Source: Alphaproteobacteria bacterium (GTDB lineage: Bacteria; Pseudomonadota; Alphaproteobacteria; Rhodobacterales; Rhodobacteraceae). From it: DNA of 64,000 nt. Made by a program: the position numbers and the translations under genes. Position 1 is the stretch's first letter. Each line of letters begins with the position of its first letter. Positions 15,176-23,749 of the stretch are shown piece after piece. Location: NCBI GenBank assembly GCA_030433335.1, contig JAUILL010000001.1, forward strand, positions 186,001 to 250,000, in the 5' to 3' direction. Under the pieces are notes generated by a model. That model was not told the origin of the DNA and searched no databases. It worked only from the letters and a program-made list of their open reading frames with translations.

Positions 15176-16807
15176 GTGCCCCAACTCGATCCGATTGCGG
15201 AAAACTTGTCCCTGCTGATCGCGGAGATGGATGGCCAGCTGCAAAAACTGGTCACCTATTTCAAGGACCCGCAGTCTGAGTTGGCCGCGCAATTGATGCA
15301 ACGGGCGGGATATTCAGGGAACCTGTCGTCTCGTGTCCGCAAAGCCTGTCTGGCAGCGATGATCCGCGACAAGAAAGGAGCGCAGACAGATCTACATCTG
15401 CAAGGGATCGATACGATTGCGCGGAACTTGGACCTGATTGCACGTCTTGGTCGCCGCGCTGTTGATCAAGCCGAGAAGGTCGAGCGCAAGAAATTGCTGC
15501 AGCCTGCGGAGTATGTGGCGCCACTTGGCCGCGTACGAAAAACGGTGGGGCGCATTCAATCAGCACTGGCGGATCGGGATAGCAAACTAGCGGTTGCGAT
15601 TGGCAAAGAACGACAGTCCATCGAAAAATTCCACGCAAACCTTTTCGAGGCTTACACTCGCGAGATGGAAGGATCGAAACACACGCAAGACTTGGCCTTT
15701 GCTCTACTGACCTTGAACGAGATCACGCGGATCGGAGAGGCGCTACAGGCTATTTCCGAGGCGATACTGTCGATCAACATCGGACAGTCCGTGCGGTTCG
15801 AGAAATACTTCACCTTGCGCAGCGTCTTGTCCTCGGTGTCTGGCGGCAAAGACGTGGCACTGAAACCCTTGGCCGAAACGCGCTCCGGCTCTGCGATTTC
15901 AAGTGTCAGGATGCAAGGGCCGAGCGGCGATACCATCTCTGCAGTGTTCAAGGATGGCGACAAGCGCAAGGTCAAGGAAGAGCGGGTTGGCGTAAAGAGC
16001 TGGAACTCGGTCTATCCGGGTCTGGCCCCTGAAATCCTGTCTTATGAGAAAAGCGGGAAATCAGCGGCTTTGCTGATCGAACACCTTGATGGCGAGACGT
16101 TCGAAGACATCGTTCTGGGGGGCAGTGACGCCGCCTTGGCCGAGGCGCAAACGGCCTTGCATCGCACGGTGCGGGACATCTGGCGGCAGACAGCCAGCCC
16201 CGAGCCCGCAGCGATGAGGGCGATGGAGCAGCTGTCGAAACGGATGAAAGACGTCTACCGTTTGCACCCTTGGTTCGCGCAAGGCGCGCAGAATGTGAAT
16301 GGATGCGTCGTCCATTGCTTTGACGATTTGATTGTCCAAGCGACACAGCGAGAAGAGCGCCTTTCTGCGCCGTTTTCGGTCTACATCCACGGTGACTTTA
16401 ATTTGGACAACGTGATCTATGACCCCGTCAGCGCCAAGATCCGTTTCATCGACCTGCACAGGTCGCGCTACATGGACTACGTGCAGGATGTTTCAGTCTT
16501 TATGGTGTCGAACTATCGGCTCCAGGTGCTGGACCGGTCCACCCGCCAGCGCATCGCCCGCGTCGCGACGGATATGCACCAGATGGCCTCTAAATTCGCG
16601 CGCCGTCAGAAGGACGCGACCTACGACTACCGGGTGGCCCTAGGGCTGGCGCGATCATTTGCCAGCTCGACCCGTTTTGTGGTCGATCAGAACCATGCAC
16701 GGCGGATGCTGCTGCGTGCCCGTTATATCCTGGAAACCGCGCTGGCCGTGCCCGAGGGGCGTGAGGCGCGCTTCAAACTGCCCATAAGGGAACTCTTTTA
16801 TGACTAA
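15176..16807 (+). CDS. PhoU-like helical domain fused to APH-type kinase
   Basis: 543 residues from a GTG start. Residues 1-215 are all-helical with two repeats resembling the PhoU pattern: LQGIDTIARNLDLIARLGRR and LLTLNEITRIGEALQAISEAI, each like the PhoU LERIGD helix. From about 240 a protein-kinase-like fold of the aminoglycoside phosphotransferase type begins: AVFKDGD (ATP-binding Lys), AALLIEHLDGETFEDI (hinge), IHGDFNLDN at about 404-412 (catalytic HGD...N) and IRFIDLHRS (metal Asp). I know no characterised protein with this fusion. It precedes the ATP-grasp gene with an 8-bp overlap. It probably phosphorylates a protein or small molecule in answer to phosphate state. Confidence 0.75.
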   Translation: MPQLDPIAENLSLLIAEMDGQLQKLVTYFKDPQSELAAQLMQRAGYSGNLSSRVRKACLAAMIRDKKGAQTDLHLQGIDTIARNLDLIARLGRRAVDQAEKVERKKLLQPAEYVAPLGRVRKTVGRIQSALADRDSKLAVAIGKERQSIEKFHANLFEAYTREMEGSKHTQDLAFALLTLNEITRIGEALQAISEAILSINIGQSVRFEKYFTLRSVLSSVSGGKDVALKPLAETRSGSAISSVRMQGPSGDTISAVFKDGDKRKVKEERVGVKSWNSVYPGLAPEILSYEKSGKSAALLIEHLDGETFEDIVLGGSDAALAEAQTALHRTVRDIWRQTASPEPAAMRAMEQLSKRMKDVYRLHPWFAQGAQNVNGCVVHCFDDLIVQATQREERLSAPFSVYIHGDFNLDNVIYDPVSAKIRFIDLHRSRYMDYVQDVSVFMVSNYRLQVLDRSTRQRIARVATDMHQMASKFARRQKDATYDYRVALGLARSFASSTRFVVDQNHARRMLLRARYILETALAVPEGREARFKLPIRELFYD

Positions 16808-17681
16808 ACGCATAGGCGTGATTGGCACGCCGGGGAAATGGTCGACCGAGGCATTGGCTGATGCTTTTGCGGAACGCACGGGCTATCGGCAGGTTATCGA
16901 CATGGCAGCTGTCCGGCTTGATCTGGAAACGCGTAGTTTGATGTGCGGGGACCTTGATCTGTGTGACTTGGACGGGCTGGTTCTGAAGAAGGCTGCAGAA
17001 ACCTATAGTCCCGATGCGCTCGACCGGTTGGAGATACTCCGCGTGGCCGAGGCGCGAGGCGTTCGCGTCTTCAGCCCCGCAGAACGCGTGATCCGCTTAA
17101 TGGATCGCTTGGCCTGCACAGTGACCCTGTCGAATGCTGGGCTGCCGATGCCGCCCACCACCATCACCGAAAGCGTCGAGGAAGCCCATGCCGCGTTGAC
17201 CCGCTATGGGTCTGCCGTGTTCAAGCCGCTCTTCTCGACCAAGGCCCGAGGTATGGTGCTGTTGGACGCGGACGCCTCTGATGCCAAGGAGCAGATCGCA
17301 GCGTTCAAAGCCGACAATCCCGTGATGTACATTCAGGCCAAGGCGGATCTGTCTGGGCACGATCTGGGCATGGTATTTTTGAACGGCGCGTACCTGTGCA
17401 CCTATGCACGCGTCAGTCAGAACGACAGCTGGAACACGACGATTCACTCTGGGGGCAAATACGCGCCCTACGAGTCGACGCCCGAGCTGATCGAATTGGG
17501 CCGCCGTGCACAAGAGCCCTTTGGCCTGACCTTCACCACGGTTGATATCGCGCTGACCCCGACTGGACCGATTGTCTTTGAAGTCTCGGCCTTTGGCGGC
17601 TATTCCGGCGCGTTGAAAGGATGCGGGATCGATGCGGCGGCTTTGGTGGCCGAGCACGTGATCTCCGAGGTATCGGGATGA
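16800..17681 (+). CDS. ATP-grasp enzyme of GAK-type cluster (RimK-like)
   Basis: 293 residues. An N-terminal Rossmann-like part (MTKRIGVIGTPGKWSTEAL) precedes the ATP-grasp fold: RLMDRLACTVTLSNAGLPMPPT (as in RimK-type ligases), SAVFKPLFSTKARGMVLL (ATP lysine and glycine-rich loop), MYIQAKAD, and the metal site FEVSAFGGYSG. It should activate a carboxylate with ATP and join it to an amine or similar; the substrate is unknown. It overlaps the kinase fusion by 8 bp and the HprK-like gene by ATGA. From memory, protein-family databases name a 'GAK system ATP-grasp enzyme' that occurs beside HprK-related kinase B and amphi-Trp proteins, matching this context. Confidence 0.82.
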   Translation: MTKRIGVIGTPGKWSTEALADAFAERTGYRQVIDMAAVRLDLETRSLMCGDLDLCDLDGLVLKKAAETYSPDALDRLEILRVAEARGVRVFSPAERVIRLMDRLACTVTLSNAGLPMPPTTITESVEEAHAALTRYGSAVFKPLFSTKARGMVLLDADASDAKEQIAAFKADNPVMYIQAKADLSGHDLGMVFLNGAYLCTYARVSQNDSWNTTIHSGGKYAPYESTPELIELGRRAQEPFGLTFTTVDIALTPTGPIVFEVSAFGGYSGALKGCGIDAAALVAEHVISEVSG

Positions 17682-18763
17682 CCACTGCCCAATTGAGCGC
17701 TGCGAATGTCCTAGAGCAACTTGATCTCGCGGTCGCCGGAGAGGAAGCGTTTTCGCTCAAAGTTGGCGAGATCGGGATCAGGGTTCTGTGTCCAGAGCCC
17801 CTGCGTGGCAAGTTGATGACCTATTTCGACGATGCTTTGTCCGATGAGGCAGGCGCGGTCACCGTCCACTTGTTGCCTAACCAATCTTTGACGCCAGAGC
17901 CTGCCTGGACCGATTGGCTGCGCGAAGGTGGCAAGGTCGGGCGCAAGGATGCAGTTTGCGATCTGGATGGCGCGCGCCTGATCCGCAAGGTGCGCAGCGG
18001 CGTGACCTTTTTCCAGTCCTTCAATCGTGCAGTGGCCTTTGGTCCGCTAGAGCAGAACGAAAGCACTGTTATCAACTTTATCAACACGCAGATTCTGAAC
18101 ATCGCGTTGCGCGAAGGCTGGCAGTTGGCGCACGCAGCAGCGGTCACGAACGGAGAACGGACGCTCGCAATCTCGGGCCTGTCAGGCGGCGGCAAGTCCA
18201 CGTCGATCCTGCGACTTATGGACATCGACGCCCTGTCTTTCCTCAGCAACGACCGCGTATTGATGAAAGGCGGTGCGCCTGCGCGGGCGCTTGGGATACC
18301 AAAGCAGCCACGGATCAATCCTGGCACAATCTTAGGCAATCCGCGTCTGGCAGGCATGTTGACAGAAGCACGTGTCGCCGAGTTGAACGCAATGGCGCCT
18401 GCCGATTTGTGGTCGCTCGAGCAAAAACATGATCTTGTGATTAGAGACGTCTATGGGGCAGGGCGGGTGCGTTTCGACGGGCCGCTGACAGATTTCTGGG
18501 TGCTCAACTGGAGCCACACCTCTGAGCAGAACACGCGCATCACCGAAGTTGATCTCGCCTCTCGCCCGGACCTGCTCCAAGCGATTATGAAGAGCCCCGG
18601 CCCCTTCTACCAGCATACTGATGGCAGCTTCGAGCTCAACGGGAATGCGCCCGATCCTGCGCCTTATCTCGAAGCGCTCAACAGCGTGCGGGTCTGCGAA
18701 GTCTCAGGCAAGGTCGACTTTGACAGGATCGCCGCAGCAGGGCGCGAACTGTTCGATGGCTGA
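17678..18763 (+). CDS. HprK-related kinase
   Basis: 361 residues. The first 150 residues are unlike HprK. Then LAHAAAV leads into the P-loop ISGLSGGGKSTSIL (about 167-174), and LSFLSNDRVLM carries the Asp expected of HPr kinase folds. HprK phosphorylates a serine in the PTS protein HPr; this distant branch ('HprK-related') has unknown targets, and no HPr gene is present in the window. The start at 17678 overlaps the ATP-grasp stop (ATGA) and is preferred to an upstream ATG at 17621 inside that gene. The stop overlaps the phosphatase start by 8 bases. Confidence 0.85.
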   Translation: MTTAQLSAANVLEQLDLAVAGEEAFSLKVGEIGIRVLCPEPLRGKLMTYFDDALSDEAGAVTVHLLPNQSLTPEPAWTDWLREGGKVGRKDAVCDLDGARLIRKVRSGVTFFQSFNRAVAFGPLEQNESTVINFINTQILNIALREGWQLAHAAAVTNGERTLAISGLSGGGKSTSILRLMDIDALSFLSNDRVLMKGGAPARALGIPKQPRINPGTILGNPRLAGMLTEARVAELNAMAPADLWSLEQKHDLVIRDVYGAGRVRFDGPLTDFWVLNWSHTSEQNTRITEVDLASRPDLLQAIMKSPGPFYQHTDGSFELNGNAPDPAPYLEALNSVRVCEVSGKVDFDRIAAAGRELFDG

Positions 18764-19442
18764 CCCGCACTACGTCGCATTCTTCCGCCACGGAGATTAT
18801 CATCAGCGCAAGGGCGTGCCTTCAGCGCGGCAACCTTGGGCGCTGACCTATCATGGGATTGATCAGGCCCAAGCGGGTGCCGGTCTTCTGCTAGAGATGA
18901 TTGCCGAGTTCGGTCTGACCCTGTCGCCAAAGATCCATAGCTCTCGGCAACTACGGGCGTGGCAGACCGCGTGCATTCTGGCAGATGGCCTAGAAGCATC
19001 CGGCTTGCGCATAGACGAAATTACCGAGACTTCGGGCCTCGGCGAGCGCAGCCTAGGCAGCGCCGCTAACCTGACAGTCGCCGAGGTCGAGGACGCCCTG
19101 CGCAATGATCCTCGCTATGACGCACCGCCCATAGGTTGGAAATCTGACAGCGACTACTGCTTGCCGCTTGAGGGCGCCGAAAGCCTGATGCAATCCGGTG
19201 CGCGCGTGGCCGAGTATATCACCCAGACCGCGGAGCCAAATCGCCTGACGGTCTACGTGGGGCATGGTGCATCCTATCGTCACGCCTGCTACCTTCTGGG
19301 CATCCTCAACCGCGAAGATATCGCGGCCTATTCCATGTTTCATGCCCGCCCGTCACTGATTTGTCATCAAAGAGATGGTACATGGCGTCACTTGGCCGGC
19401 GCGTGGAAGATCCGTCCCCCAAAGGACGACCCAAAGGACTGA
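18756..19442 (+). CDS. Histidine phosphatase superfamily protein (SixA/PGM-like)
   Basis: 228 residues. The catalytic RHG is in VAFFRHGDYH near the N-terminus, and the second His in VYVGHGASYRHA. It is of the branch-1 phosphoglycerate-mutase-like phosphatases, which act on phospho-His, phospho-Ser or small phosphates. I chose the ATG at 18756, which places the RHG motif at residue 9-11 as usual; it overlaps the HprK-like stop, so they are coupled. In this setting it may reverse a phosphorylation by one of the neighbouring kinases. Confidence 0.88.
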   Translation: MADPHYVAFFRHGDYHQRKGVPSARQPWALTYHGIDQAQAGAGLLLEMIAEFGLTLSPKIHSSRQLRAWQTACILADGLEASGLRIDEITETSGLGERSLGSAANLTVAEVEDALRNDPRYDAPPIGWKSDSDYCLPLEGAESLMQSGARVAEYITQTAEPNRLTVYVGHGASYRHACYLLGILNREDIAAYSMFHARPSLICHQRDGTWRHLAGAWKIRPPKDDPKD

Positions 19443-19491
19443 TCCCGATCTCCTGAGCGTTGGCGCAAGCGCTCAACGCGGAGGGGCAGGG

Positions 19492-20790
19492 ATGACAGAA
19501 CTCAACAAAGCTATGGGCAATCGACCGGCTTTGCCTCCGATCATCGATCCGGACGCATGTCTAACCGACTTGCCTCGAAAGCTCGGCCCCTGGCCCGACG
19601 CGGGATCAACGCAAATTGCATCCTGTCTGGCCAATGCGGCCAAGCACGGCGGATGGCGCTGGCCTGACGCGCCCCTTGTCTTTGTTTCTGATCCCCACGC
19701 CGATGCCGAGGGCTTCTTGCGCTCTTTGATCGGGGCGGGTGTCATCCGCCGGGATCAGGATCGAATTTCGCTCACGGATTTCGGACAGCATGCGCGTGTC
19801 ATTTTGGGCGGCGATTGTCTGGACAAGGGGCCCAGCAATCTGGCGCTCTTGGACGCGATCGCGGACGTGATGGCGGCGGGTGCGCATGTCCAAATCCTTG
19901 CGGGGAACCACGACCTGCGGATGCGCATGGCGATTGGTGCAGTTCAGGGCGAACGCACGGTTCTGAACGAACATCTTTTCGTCCGCATGGGCCGGAAAAT
20001 TCTGCCCGCTTTGCGCGAGGTACTGCATCGTTTCGTGACACCCGAAGACCTGTCCGCGATGCCGAAAGAAGAGATTTGCAAAACGCGCCTTCTTCCCCGA
20101 GCCGATTGGCCCGAACGCTTCGAAAAAGCTGCGTCCGTAGAGCTATCCGGCAAAATCATTCGAAAAGAAGTTCAAAAGCTGATCGAGAAACTCGCTAAGT
20201 TCGAGGAAGATCGCCAGCGGATCGGTCTAAGCCACCGTGAGCTTTTGGCTGCGCTCCACAAATGCCACCAGATTTTCATCGATCCGACTGGTCGCTACAG
20301 TTGGTTCTTCCAGAAAATGGATGTTGTGACGCGGAGCGGATCTCTGCTCTTTGTGCATGCGGGCCTATGTGACAGTATGTGTAACGCATTGGTTTCAGAA
20401 GGTATTGATGCAGTGAACGCAAAATACCGTTCCGGAGCAGATGCAGCCACTTTGGGGTTCTATTTTGGCCCGATCGCAAACTTGGTACGCACAAAGTATC
20501 GCGGGTCTGATTGCACTTTGACAGAATATGGCGTGAAAGCCCTGCACCGGTCCGGAATCCACATGGTTGTGCAAGGCCATGTAAACAGCCACGAAGGCCA
20601 GCGCCTTTGCGCCAAAAAGGGGCTTTTGCATCTGGAAGGTGACATTACGTTGGACCGCGCATCGCGCGCGCTTGAGGGGCTGGACGGGATCGGAACCGGG
20701 GCCACCTTGATCTTTCCGACTGGAGATGTGATCGGTCTGAGCAGAGATTACCCGTGGGCCAAACACTTTGCGCCCGAGAGGATGAACTGA
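19492..20790 (+). CDS. PPP-type metallophosphatase
   Basis: 432 residues. All metal motifs of calcineurin-like/PPP phosphatases are seen in order: FVSDPHADAEGF (D-x-H), ILGGDCLDKGPSN (GDxxD(R/K)G), ILAGNHDLRMRM (GNHD), then VHAGL and VVQGHVNSHEG for the distal His ligands. PPP members are Ser/Thr or Tyr protein phosphatases or dinucleotide polyphosphatases. It is longer than a minimal PPP domain because of an insert (about 165-255, helical, charged). ATG at 19492 follows GGAGGGGCAGG and is preferred to upstream starts in the phosphatase gene. Cytosolic. Confidence 0.85.
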   Translation: MTELNKAMGNRPALPPIIDPDACLTDLPRKLGPWPDAGSTQIASCLANAAKHGGWRWPDAPLVFVSDPHADAEGFLRSLIGAGVIRRDQDRISLTDFGQHARVILGGDCLDKGPSNLALLDAIADVMAAGAHVQILAGNHDLRMRMAIGAVQGERTVLNEHLFVRMGRKILPALREVLHRFVTPEDLSAMPKEEICKTRLLPRADWPERFEKAASVELSGKIIRKEVQKLIEKLAKFEEDRQRIGLSHRELLAALHKCHQIFIDPTGRYSWFFQKMDVVTRSGSLLFVHAGLCDSMCNALVSEGIDAVNAKYRSGADAATLGFYFGPIANLVRTKYRGSDCTLTEYGVKALHRSGIHMVVQGHVNSHEGQRLCAKKGLLHLEGDITLDRASRALEGLDGIGTGATLIFPTGDVIGLSRDYPWAKHFAPERMN

Positions 20791-20804
20791 GAGCAGGAAC
20801 TTCA

Positions 20805-21080
20805 ATGGCTGAAAACGACGCGCGTTTTATTCACGATTCACTGCAAGACGCTAAGACAATCAAGACCCTCTTGAACGCTCTTTCCAAGGGATTTGCAAAG
20901 GGTGAGATGACCTTGTCGGATGAACATGATGAACTGGTGTTGCGAACAGCTGATCTCATTAATGTGCGTATCAAAGCAGTGCGCGAGAATGGCCAGTGTT
21001 CTGTAAATCTTCGCGTCGCCTGGGCAGAGCCGGAGAGCGGAACCGAGAGGCAAAAACAAAAGCCGCAAATCTCTTCATGA
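20805..21080 (+). CDS. Amphi-Trp domain protein (GAK-system marker)
   Basis: 91 residues, a single small domain: FIHDSLQDAKTIKTLLNALS, GFAKGEMTLSDEHDELVLRT, then VRIKAVRENGQCSVNLRVAW. The alternating strand ending in Trp is the amphi-Trp signature, known as a short marker protein beside HprK-related kinase and ATP-grasp genes. Biochemical function is unknown; a substrate or carrier role has been a reasonable guess from its size. ATG at 20805 follows GAGCAGGA, 14 bp after the phosphatase gene. It closes the cluster; after it comes decayed DNA up to the right end of the island. Confidence 0.85.
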   Translation: MAENDARFIHDSLQDAKTIKTLLNALSKGFAKGEMTLSDEHDELVLRTADLINVRIKAVRENGQCSVNLRVAWAEPESGTERQKQKPQISS

Positions 21081-21231
21081 AGTAGTTCGGCGGAAGTACC
21101 CATTGCCTTGTGGAAAACTACGCAACCATCATGTTTTGCGCCGATTACGTCGAAGCAAATCCGCGAGTTTCTAAAGTTCTTGTTTCTCGGTCAGAGTGGT
21201 TCTGATGCACAAAGAAATGAATGGTGGGGTT

Positions 21232-21495
21232 TCAATTTCTCCAGACTGTTTCTACCAGGATCAGCTCGTCCAGCGTCAAATCAGAGACCGCTCGCCCCAG
21301 CTCCTCGCACTCTTTCTCCCCTTGGCTGAACTACGCCATACCAACATACTGCTTGCGCAAGCGATAATGGATTTCTTCGACAACACCAAACTGGATCCTG
21401 CCATCCAGGCGAGACGTGCCTTGCCCTATCAACACGTTAACGTGGCTCGGCTCTGTCACCATCTTTCCGCTTTTCGATTGCTTGTTAGCCCACCT
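21232..21495 (-). pseudogene. Broken IS3-family transposase orfA
   Basis: On the minus strand one frame reads VLIGQG, then FGVVEEIHYRLRKQYVGMA, an in-frame TAG, and AVSDLTLDELILVE. This matches the order of IS3-type OrfA proteins (VLIGQGKTV..., VTYYRWRKEYGGM, AVSDLTLDKLILKEA) with many substitutions and a premature stop. No orfB and no terminal inverted repeats were found. It is an old insertion sequence scar 280 bp inside the right end of the island. Confidence 0.7.
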
Positions 21496-21665
21496 TCGTC
21501 GTTCGTTTCCTGATTATAGCGCGGCCAGATCAGTGAGAATGACACAGCGTACTGCGGCTATTCGGTGATGTCTGGCGATTTTTTTGCGGCTCGGTGAGAC
21601 TACCCATACAGGGAGAAATCGAACTTGCGGCTGAGGTCGATCTTTGGCGTTGTCAAATAGTAGTA

Positions 21666-21689
21666 TTTTGCTGCACATTTTGCCACACA
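21666..21689 (+). repeat. Right integrase arm-type sites
   Basis: TTTTGCTGCACA (21666-21677) and TTTTGCCACACA (21678-21689) lie in tandem, followed by a CTGC two bases later, exactly as on the left at 1057-1080. The distance to the right core is 85 bp, against 86 bp on the left. The orientation is the same. The stretch 21081-21774 otherwise holds only the IS3 remnant. Confidence 0.65.
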
Positions 21690-21774
21690 TTCTGCGCAAC
21701 ACAATCGCAATGAGACTAATTATAATATATTCATATCAAGGACTTAAATTTATTTCCCGCACGTCTATGTCGGA

Positions 21775-21788
21775 CTCACTGTCCGCCA
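21775..21788 (+). repeat. attR core: copy of the tRNA-Ser 3' end
   Basis: CTCACTGTCCGCCA is identical to 957-970. Sequence upstream (arm region) belongs to the island; sequence downstream does not continue as a tRNA. The next chromosomal gene is a chemoreceptor on the minus strand. Confidence 0.8.
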
Positions 21789-21918
21789 TTCTTCTCTTTA
21801 TCTCTCTATCAGTTCCCATACACGTGCAATGCCAGGAAAGTTAAACGTTACAGACCTTGATCTTAGCCAAAATTCTGCAAGCTTGGCTATTGTTGCTCGC
21901 TGTTAATTGCCTGACTGC

Positions 21919-23529
21919 TTACTCAGCTGGCGTCGGAACGAAGTCGGCCATGACTTCTCGGGGTGCTCTGCCATCATGCGAGAAATCTGATAAAGCGGCT
22001 TCCTCAGCGGGCAAAGCTTCTATTAGCGCCTCATTCATCTGAAAAAATGCAACCGCTTCTGCCAGCGCTTTGGCCTGCGCGGACAGTTCAGCGGATGCGA
22101 TCGACATTTGACCCGATGCCTCGCTAGTGGTGTGGGTGATCCCGTCGAGCATCTGGATCGAGTGACTCACAGCATCCGAGCCTTCGCGCAGTTGTTTGGA
22201 CGAGGCACTGATTTCCGCCACTAGTTGCGCTGTTTGCTCGATGTCCGGAAGAATGCTCTTGAGCATCTTGCCAGCACCTTCGGCCGATTGAACCGTCTTG
22301 CTGGACAGCAGAGAAATCTCGGCTGCCGCTTGCTGGCTGTTTTCGGCCAGCTTCCGCACTTCTTGGGCAACCACACCGAAGCCACGGCCATGTTCACCGG
22401 CGCGGGCGGCCTCGACCGCGGCGTTCAAAGCCAGAAGGTCGGTTTGGCGGGCGATCTCCTGAACGACCATAACGCGGCTCGCAATCGCTTTCATGTCAGC
22501 GACTGCCTCGCTGACTGCTCTGCCGGACTCCGACGCGCCCTTGGCGGATTTCGCGGCGATGTCTTCCGTCAGAGAGGCATTTTCAGAGGTTTTTCGAATA
22601 TTTCCAACCATCTCTTCGATGGCACGCGACGCATCCTCGGCCAGCCTGGCTTGATTGGCTGCGCCTTTGGCCAGATTTTCCGAGGTCAAAGAAGTCTGAT
22701 CCGCCCCCGAGGCGACATTTCGCGTCGCTGAACTCACGTTACCAACCGTCTCGCGCAGCGTCAGGACCATAGTGTTCAACGCAGCCTGCAAGTCCCCGAT
22801 TTCATCAATTCGCCTGACGTCGCGGGTTTCGTTCAGCTGACCTTCGGACACCTCGACGGCAAGATTGCGTGCACGGATGAGACCGCGGTTGACGGAGCGG
22901 ATTGTCAACGCGGCCGAGGCTCCTGCGACCAGAAGAATGCCCACAATCACCGAAAGCACGGTCATGTTCGTCGCATCGAAGTCGCGATTGGCATCCGTCA
23001 CCGACTGGCTCATTGTGTTGCGGATGCGGTCCCGAATTTCGTCCGCGATCGCCAAAACCTTGTCTGTCGCCTTGAGAGACTCCTTGTGAAACAGATCGTT
23101 CGCTTTCTGGGTTCGACCAGACACATGCATGTTGATCGCGCGGGCATTCACCGCTGACAGCATGTCGTGATAGAGGGTCAATTTATCCAGCAGCTTCTTT
23201 GTTTCTTCATCCGCTCTGGGCATGATCTCTGCGACCGTGGCGTAGAAATCCTTGCCGATCTCGTCGATCTTTACACGGATATCAGGGATGCGAGCAGGGT
23301 TGTCTTTGGTCGGCGTGATCAAGGCTTCGGCGACCAGAATACGGATGTTGGATTCGGCCTCGTAAATGCCGCTCATGGTGGTCAGATCCTGCGCATCGAC
23401 CGTCACCAGATCACCAAATCGGACGATGACATTCTTGAATTCCCGCATCTGGAAAAGCAGCGCGCCAATGAGCAGCGAGAAGCCAAGTAGAAAGCTCATC
23501 GCCAGCTTTGCTTTGATCGTGAACCGCAT
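21919..23529 (-). CDS. Methyl-accepting chemotaxis protein
   Basis: 536 residues. Membrane segment 1 is [19 protein letters not shown] near the N-terminus. A periplasmic helical four-helix-bundle sensor of about 150 residues follows, then a second segment ([18 protein letters not shown]) and a HAMP domain ending [14 protein letters not shown]. The signalling domain has the conserved hairpin tip [38 protein letters not shown]. There is no CheR-binding NWE(T/S)F pentapeptide at the end. The start at 23529 follows GGAGGGAAA; a longer frame upstream to 23724 has no signal-like start. Ligand unknown; it is the first gene beyond the island. Confidence 0.93.
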   Translation of the reverse strand: MRFTIKAKLAMSFLLGFSLLIGALLFQMREFKNVIVRFGDLVTVDAQDLTTMSGIYEAESNIRILVAEALITPTKDNPARIPDIRVKIDEIGKDFYATVAEIMPRADEETKKLLDKLTLYHDMLSAVNARAINMHVSGRTQKANDLFHKESLKATDKVLAIADEIRDRIRNTMSQSVTDANRDFDATNMTVLSVIVGILLVAGASAALTIRSVNRGLIRARNLAVEVSEGQLNETRDVRRIDEIGDLQAALNTMVLTLRETVGNVSSATRNVASGADQTSLTSENLAKGAANQARLAEDASRAIEEMVGNIRKTSENASLTEDIAAKSAKGASESGRAVSEAVADMKAIASRVMVVQEIARQTDLLALNAAVEAARAGEHGRGFGVVAQEVRKLAENSQQAAAEISLLSSKTVQSAEGAGKMLKSILPDIEQTAQLVAEISASSKQLREGSDAVSHSIQMLDGITHTTSEASGQMSIASAELSAQAKALAEAVAFFQMNEALIEALPAEEAALSDFSHDGRAPREVMADFVPTPAE

Positions 23530-23749
23530 TTTCCCTCCGCCGAAAGGCCTATAAGTCTGTCTGCAGCGCCCCTGCTTAGGGAGCGCACAGTGACATTCAG
23601 CTAGGCGAATATTGGAGCTTAGGAAGGGCGCAGACAGGGTGCATTCGAAGGAGGTTGTGCAGCAGTTTGTCGAGGACGACACACGATGTGACAGAGCGAA
23701 CGCCCCTAAGAGATGGCGCCACACATCAAACCGAAGGGGTTATTGCACT

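Larger units (their letters stand above)
971..21788. mobile_element. tRNA-Ser-associated integrative mobilizable element (about 20.8 kb)
   Basis: The left boundary is the intact tRNA-Ser; the right boundary is the repeated 14-bp tRNA end at 21775-21788. Inside are a tyrosine integrase reading away from the tRNA, a candidate oriT, a MobC-like protein and a relaxase. I see no VirB/TraG-type secretion genes, so the element would be mobilizable rather than self-transmissible. Two 12-bp repeats lie 86 bp inside the left core and a matching pair 85 bp inside the right core. Cargo: an importer operon (6629-11531) and a phosphate-enzyme cluster (12084-21080). Several small genes are unknown and an IS3 remnant sits near the right end. 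Confidence 0.82.

Noticed and set aside
19375-19491. Longer start for the PPP phosphatase
   Set aside because: The extra 39 residues overlap the coding region of the histidine phosphatase in another frame, while ATG 19492 has a strong ribosome site.
21196-21513. A 105-codon plus-strand ORF near the right island end
   Set aside because: It is the antisense of the decayed IS3 orfA on the minus strand, which aligns with known OrfA motifs.
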